Assembly (NCBI GenBank): GCA_903904765.1
Contig: CAIVEA010000285.1
Span: 1 to 8,950, forward strand
DNA from: an uncultured Chloroflexota bacterium
Lineage (GTDB): Bacteria > Chloroflexota > Anaerolineae > Aggregatilineales > Phototrophicaceae
Length of the DNA stretch: 8,950 nt
Direction of reading: 5' to 3'
Shown here: positions 5,678 through 8,950 of the stretch, in pieces
How the letters are laid out: each line of letters begins with the position of its first letter
Numbering within the stretch: the stretch's first letter is position 1
Program-made: the position numbers and the translations under genes
Notes under the pieces: model-generated
Told to the model about the DNA's origin: nothing
The model's database searches: none
The model's input: the letters and a program-made list of their open reading frames with translations, nothing else

Positions 5678-6751
5678 ATGACTAACAAACTTCGTGCGGC
5701 GATTATCGGATTGGGCGTGGGTAAGGCTCATGCAAAAGGGTATTTGAACAGCCCGGATGCGGAATTGGTTGCATTGTGCGACGCGAATGAGGAACGACTG
5801 ATGCAGTCAGCGGTGGACTGGAAAGTGGACGGGAAATACACCGACTATCCTACGATGTTGGCGGAGGCCAAGCCGGATATTGTGAGCATTTGTTTGCCGA
5901 ATGCGCTCCATGCACAGGCGACGATTGCCGCGTTGCAGGCAGGGGCGCATGTGGTGTGCGAGAAACCGATGTCCGTGACCGTGGCTGAATCCGAACAGAT
6001 GGTGACTGCGGCGAAACAGGCAGGGCGGCATCTGATGATGTCGTATAACTACCGCTACCGTCCCGATTCGCAGTGGATGTACCGTGTGGCACAAAGCGGG
6101 CGGTTGGGAACCGTTTATCATGTGAATGTGCAGTGGCGGCGCGAAACGGGCATCCCCGGTTGGGGGTTGTTCGGCAGCAAAGCGGCCTCGGGCGGCGGCG
6201 CGTTGATTGATCTGGGTGTGCATGTGATTGACCTCGGTTTGTGGATGATGGGGTTCCCGGAAGTGAAGAGCATCAGTGCCGGGACGCGCACGTTGTTTGG
6301 CCCGGCGGGGCGCAAGACGTGGGGACGGAAGCCGGGGCAGACCGTTGATGGTGGATTTGATGTGGATGATGGTGGCGTGGCTTTTCTGCGACTGGCAACG
6401 GGTGCAACGATGTTCTTGCAGGTAACGTGGGCGGAGCATACTATCCCAAAAGAAGATTCGTTCGGCGTGGAATTGCATGGCACGGACGGCACAGCAGCAC
6501 TGCATGTGCGGCATTACGGTAAAGACGATACGCTGCGGATGTATACGGAAATCGAAGGCGAAGCGGTGACGGTGATCCCGAACGTGAGTTTTGACGGGAC
6601 ACAGGGGCATGAGGCGATGATTCGCAGCTTGTTAGGGCAGATACAGCGCGGTGAAACTCCAGCGACGACGGGTGAACATGGTTTGGCGACTGTTCGCATT
6701 CTGGAGGCTCTATATCGTTCGGCAACTGAGGGGTGCGAGGTGACACTGTAA
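5678..6751 (+). CDS. Gfo/Idh/MocA-family NAD(P)-dependent oxidoreductase
   Basis: 357 residues, the usual family length. The ATG at 5678 has AAGGGA at 5662-5667, 10 bases upstream. The N-terminal Rossmann fold shows A-A-I-I-G-L-G-V-G-K-A-H (8-18), an acidic residue after the second strand (C-D-A-N, 34-37) and the hallmark E-K-P at 95-97, whose Lys contacts cofactor and substrate. The second domain carries G-G-G-A-L-I-D-L-G-V-H-V-I-D-L (172-186) with Asp178 and His182, the usual catalytic pair, preceded by W-R-R-E-T-G-I-P-G-W. All key residues are intact, so it should be active as a dehydrogenase or related redox enzyme on a sugar, inositol or nucleotide-sugar. The substrate cannot be assigned from sequence alone. 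The short gap from the glycosyltransferase gene, with no visible terminator, suggests a shared transcript and a link to envelope glycan building. No clear terminator follows it. Confidence 0.93.
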   Translation: MTNKLRAAIIGLGVGKAHAKGYLNSPDAELVALCDANEERLMQSAVDWKVDGKYTDYPTMLAEAKPDIVSICLPNALHAQATIAALQAGAHVVCEKPMSVTVAESEQMVTAAKQAGRHLMMSYNYRYRPDSQWMYRVAQSGRLGTVYHVNVQWRRETGIPGWGLFGSKAASGGGALIDLGVHVIDLGLWMMGFPEVKSISAGTRTLFGPAGRKTWGRKPGQTVDGGFDVDDGGVAFLRLATGATMFLQVTWAEHTIPKEDSFGVELHGTDGTAALHVRHYGKDDTLRMYTEIEGEAVTVIPNVSFDGTQGHEAMIRSLLGQIQRGETPATTGEHGLATVRILEALYRSATEGCEVTL

Positions 6752-6800
6752 AAAAACGGTAAAGATCGTGCTGGAATTGTTTGGATTGTGCGTGTTTTTG

Positions 6801-6829
6801 TAGACATGAGATACATTACTTTTTATACT
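6801..6829 (+). promoter_or_regulatory. Sigma70-like promoter for the SH3b secreted-protein gene
   Basis: -35 TAGACA (6801-6806) and -10 TATACT (6824-6829), each 5 of 6 to consensus, are separated by exactly 17 bases. The predicted start near 6836 leaves a leader of about 48 bases. The gene's ribosome binding site, AGGGGA at 6865-6870, lies 13 bases from the ATG, a rather long spacing. Confidence 0.65.
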
Positions 6830-6860
6830 AATGTCTAGGAGATGTGAGAGCATCTTAGAC
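6801..6860. promoter_or_regulatory. Inverted repeats around the promoter and leader (possible operator)
   Basis: TAGACAT (6801-6807) and ATGTCTA (6831-6837) are exact reverse complements; one covers the -35 box and the other the predicted transcription start. A further TTAGAC occurs at 6856-6860 (last five bases TAGAC). In the leader, AGATG (6840-6844) and CATCT (6851-6855) form a small hairpin with a 6-base loop. A dimeric repressor bound to the outer pair would block this promoter, but this is inference from symmetry only. Confidence 0.4.
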
Positions 6861-6883
6861 GGGTAGGGGAAAGTCTGTATCTT

Positions 6884-8254
6884 ATGAAATTCACACTGAT
6901 TTCGGCACTATTGTTGTCTTTCGTGATCGGTTCTGCTCCACTGTTTTCCGCTTTGGATGCGGAGGCTTGTGGTACGCTGGTGCGCGACGCACTGAGCGCA
7001 ACCGAGATGATTTGTCAGGGGACGGGACGCAACGAAGCGTGTTACGGGCACGTGGCGATAGATGCACAGCCTCAGCGTGGCGTTGATGTTTCGTCGTTTC
7101 AGTTTTCAACTGTCGGTGATCGGGTGAATGTGGCCCGGTTGAAGTCCTTGCGTCTTAGCCCTATGAATGCGGTAGATGGCACATGGGGTGTTGCGCTTCT
7201 GAAACTGCAAGCGGATATTCCAGCGACGTTGACCACACAGAATGTTGATCTGTTGCTGTTCGGTGATGTGAGCATTCAGAATGTAGTTGAGCAACCGACC
7301 CTGATGGATGTAGAACTGGGCGGGATTGGCAATGTGAATGTGCGTAGCATCCCAGCCAGCAACGGCTATGTGCTGCAAACACTTCCCTCCGGTTCTATGG
7401 TGACAGCACGCGGGCGTTCGCGGGATGGCGAATGGATTTACGTGCAACTGCCCGATGAGCAGCGCGGGTGGGTGAGTGTCAACCTGATTCGTACCGATGT
7501 GGATGTGGAAAGCCTTGCGATTGCGAATCCGCGATTGGAGGCGTATCAGCCGATGCAGGCGTTTTATCTGCGTACCGGTCCCAAGACTTCTTCTTGTGAG
7601 CAAGCGTCGAATGACGGGATTTTGATCCAGACACCGGAAGGCGTGGCAGAAGTGCGCCTGTGGATTAATGAGGTCAAAATTCGGCTGGGTTCTACGGCGT
7701 TCATTCAGGCGATGCCGAACAACCAGATGGTCATCAATACCATCGAGGGTAAAGCGCATGTTGAGGCGATGGGCGTTGAACAGACCGTTCCGGCTGGTAC
7801 GAGCGTGAACGTGAGCATGAATAAGAATTTGGAGCCGATTTCCGCGCCGAGCGATCCGCAGCCGTATGTGCCGCAAGACCTTGAAAACTTGCCTGTAGAG
7901 GTACTTGAACGCGATATTGAGATCGCTGACCCGATTGTAGTGACACCTGAGACTGTGATCGTGTCGCCGACGGCAACAGAGTATCCAACACTAGAGCCAA
8001 CAGCGACAGATGTGCCAACCGAGACCCCGACGGATGTGCCGCAGCCGACGGCGACGGAATATCCAACGCTGGAGCCAACGGCGACGGATGTGCCGCAATT
8101 GGATGCGACGGAAACACCTACGGATGTGCCAACCGCAACGGATATGTTCCAATCTGGAGTGGAAACACCGACAATGACGGCAACATCCGATGTGGCTGCT
8201 AATGCGGCGCTACCAGATAGTTGGAGTACGCCAACGGAGACACCCGCTGCGTAG
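6884..8254 (+). CDS. Secreted SH3b-domain protein with FecR-like region and Pro/Thr repeat tail
   Basis: 456 residues. The N-terminus is a signal peptide (M-K-F-T-L-I, hydrophobic to about 22, likely cleavage near A-L-D-A). The mature protein opens with a domain (about 27-145) containing C-G-T-L-V-R-D-A-L-S-A-T-E-M-I-C and G-R-N-E-A-C-Y-G, with cysteines 29, 44 and 53; this opening resembles secreted proteins I recall from Anaerolineae genomes. Residues 148-203 form a bacterial SH3 domain (N-V-N-V-R-S-I-P, L-P-S-G-S-M-V-T, W-I-Y-V-Q-L, R-G-W-V-S-V-N-L-I), typically a cell-wall or ligand-binding module. Residues about 225-312 are beta-rich and end I-E-G-K-A-H-V-E-A-M-G-V-E-Q-T-V-P-A-G-T-S-V, like a FecR domain. 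The tail (350-456) is Pro/Thr/Glu/Asp-rich and may span or attach to the envelope. No C-terminal membrane helix follows, so export to the surface or medium is inferred. It probably has its own promoter. Confidence 0.88.
   Translation: MKFTLISALLLSFVIGSAPLFSALDAEACGTLVRDALSATEMICQGTGRNEACYGHVAIDAQPQRGVDVSSFQFSTVGDRVNVARLKSLRLSPMNAVDGTWGVALLKLQADIPATLTTQNVDLLLFGDVSIQNVVEQPTLMDVELGGIGNVNVRSIPASNGYVLQTLPSGSMVTARGRSRDGEWIYVQLPDEQRGWVSVNLIRTDVDVESLAIANPRLEAYQPMQAFYLRTGPKTSSCEQASNDGILIQTPEGVAEVRLWINEVKIRLGSTAFIQAMPNNQMVINTIEGKAHVEAMGVEQTVPAGTSVNVSMNKNLEPISAPSDPQPYVPQDLENLPVEVLERDIEIADPIVVTPETVIVSPTATEYPTLEPTATDVPTETPTDVPQPTATEYPTLEPTATDVPQLDATETPTDVPTATDMFQSGVETPTMTATSDVAANAALPDSWSTPTETPAA
7967..8137 (+). 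repeat. In-frame tandem repeat with 78-base period
   Basis: Two units begin at 7967 and 8045. Each encodes PTATEYPTLEPTATDVP followed by a TETPTDVP block; the second unit has an extra Q-L-D-A between the two blocks and is followed by a partial TATD. The amino-acid match is exact over 17 residues, while many third codon positions differ (for example GCA-ACA-GAG against GCG-ACG-GAA), so the duplication is old and kept at the protein level. Confidence 0.8.
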
Positions 8255-8280
8255 GGACTGTTCTACAGAAGATGTGTTCA

Positions 8281-8306
8281 AAACGGCAGCTTAAGGGCTG
8301 CCGTTT
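8281..8306. terminator. Shared terminator hairpin of two convergent genes
   Basis: AAACGGCAGC (8281-8290) and GCTGCCGTTT (8297-8306) pair perfectly over 10 bp with loop TTAAGG. On the minus strand a T4 run forms at the stem end; on the plus strand only T3 is present, so termination is better for the minus-strand gene. The last codons (N-G-S) of the WD40 gene form the 5' arm on that strand and its TAA stop (8293-8291) is in the loop. Confidence 0.7.
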
Positions 8307-8950
8307 GCATTGGTGGTCGGGCAAGTTTGCCGATAGGGTTGTGCATGGAAATAGCGTGCCCATTCGGATGCGGTGAAATTCCGATTGGCTTCCGCGCAGG
8401 CTTGGGATGCCCACGAGGACTGGGTGAGATTCCACATGAAGACATTCCCGTCCTGCTCTGCGGTTAACAGGTGATGTGAGCCGGGGATGAAGCTAAGGGC
8501 ATTGACCCAATCGGCATGTCCTGTAAGCGGTTTTCCGAGTGTAGCGCCATCGGCCTGCATATCTATCAGGGTGATGTCATTGTCCTGACTGCTGGATGCG
8601 AGGATTTGACCATCGGATGTAAAGGCTAAACCAGTTACCCAATCGTTGTGGTTTTCTAAGGGGGGCCCGATATTTTGACCAGATGCTAGATCCCAGAGGA
8701 GAATCGTGGTGTCGCGGCTAGCGGATGCGAGCGATTGGCTATCGGGTGTGAATGCTAAGGCAGTCACGCCGTCCGTATGTCCGTGCAGAGTTTCCGCCAA
8801 TGCCCATTCGGATGTGGTGTTCCAGATGTGGATTTGTGAATCTCCACCGCCGGAGGCCAGATAGCGACCATCGGGACTAAAGGCGAGGGATAGAATGCGG
8901 TCAGAATGGGCATCAACAAGGGATTTGATCTGTTGTCCAGTTGTGATGTC
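8291..8950 (-). CDS. WD40-repeat protein, C-terminal part (N-terminus outside window)
   Basis: The frame is open on the minus strand from the window edge (8950) to TAA at 8293-8291, giving 219 residues. An ATG at 8800 is internal: the codons before it encode a complete blade, so it is not the start. Four blades are visible: A-H-S-D-R-I...I-H-I-W-N (14-44), G-H-T-D-G-V...L-L-W-D (57-87), N-H-N-D-W-V...L-I-D (100-130, with the Trp of WD replaced by Ile) and G-H-A-D-W-V...F-M-W-N (144-174). They form part of a beta-propeller that binds proteins or senses ligands. The end (180-219) has A-C-A-E-A-N-R-N-F-T, then E-W, Y-F and Y-R-Q-T-C-P; this Cys-to-Cys tail is known from multidomain WD40 proteins of Chloroflexota and Cyanobacteria that often carry NACHT/AAA ATPase, TIR, caspase-like or kinase domains at the N-terminus. 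Which of these applies here cannot be seen. Confidence 0.9.
   Translation of the reverse strand, partial: DITTGQQIKSLVDAHSDRILSLAFSPDGRYLASGGGDSQIHIWNTTSEWALAETLHGHTDGVTALAFTPDSQSLASASRDTTILLWDLASGQNIGPPLENHNDWVTGLAFTSDGQILASSSQDNDITLIDMQADGATLGKPLTGHADWVNALSFIPGSHHLLTAEQDGNVFMWNLTQSSWASQACAEANRNFTASEWARYFHAQPYRQTCPTTNANGSP

Noticed and set aside
5131..5688. Minus-strand open frame of 185 codons
   Set aside because: It overlaps the 3' end of the glycosyltransferase gene and the start of the oxidoreductase gene; composition and position mark it as a shadow.
5807..6610. Minus-strand open frame of 267 codons
   Set aside because: It is antisense to the oxidoreductase gene, whose family motifs are intact. 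The His/Arg/Cys-rich product is typical of a shadow frame.
7106..7876. Minus-strand open frame of 256 codons
   Set aside because: It is antisense to the SH3b protein gene and rich in Arg, His and Ile, with no domain and no start signals.
7967..8137. Possible CRISPR array or non-coding satellite
   Set aside because: The repeats are in frame, encode a Pro/Thr tail and differ at synonymous positions; there are no unique spacers.
8798..8800. ATG at 8800 as the start of the WD40 protein
   Set aside because: The frame stays open to the window edge and the 50 codons upstream encode a full WD40 blade, so this Met is internal.

Overview
The window looks like chromosomal DNA from a Chloroflexota bacterium, probably of the Anaerolineae or a related lineage. 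This is inferred from protein style: a secreted SH3b protein with a Pro/Thr tail of PTATEYPTLEPTATDVP-type repeats, a WD40 protein with a characteristic Cys-bounded C-terminal tail, an SPFH protein with a Gln/Met-rich linker, and moderate-to-high GC. No rRNA or tRNA gene, CRISPR array, insertion sequence, phage gene or integration site is visible. Coding density is high and no gene-free stretch exceeds about 135 bases.

Layout. (1) Positions 2-1610, plus strand: the 3' end of a helical, coiled-coil-like protein gene, then an SPFH-domain protein with a C-terminal SHOCT-like segment. They look like a two-gene membrane-associated module and end at a strong bidirectional terminator (1632-1670). 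(2) Positions 1676-3649, minus strand: a secreted four-cysteine protein followed closely by a two-TM protein with a degenerate NERD-like domain; a perfect 10-bp hairpin sits at their junction. (3) Positions 3677-3743: a compact divergent promoter region in which two sigma70-like promoters face each other and overlap. (4) Positions 3736-6751, plus strand: a polytopic GT-C-type glycosyltransferase and a Gfo/Idh/MocA-family oxidoreductase 37 bases apart, probably co-transcribed and plausibly acting in envelope glycan synthesis. (5) Positions 6801-8254, plus strand: a good promoter overlapped by an inverted repeat, then a secreted protein with an N-terminal Cys-containing domain, an SH3b domain, a FecR-like domain and a low-complexity repeat tail. 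(6) Positions 8291-8950, minus strand: the C-terminal part of a WD40-repeat protein running off the window, convergent with gene 5 and sharing a terminator hairpin whose loop holds its stop codon.

Taken together this is a cell-envelope neighbourhood: membrane scaffold, secreted proteins, a glycan-transferring membrane enzyme and a sugar-type oxidoreductase. No complete, clearly undescribed system can be demonstrated. The best leads are the helical protein/SPFH pair, the NERD-like domain that has lost its catalytic residues, the overlapping divergent promoters, the operator-like repeat at 6801-6860, and the truncated WD40 protein, whose effector domain lies outside the window.
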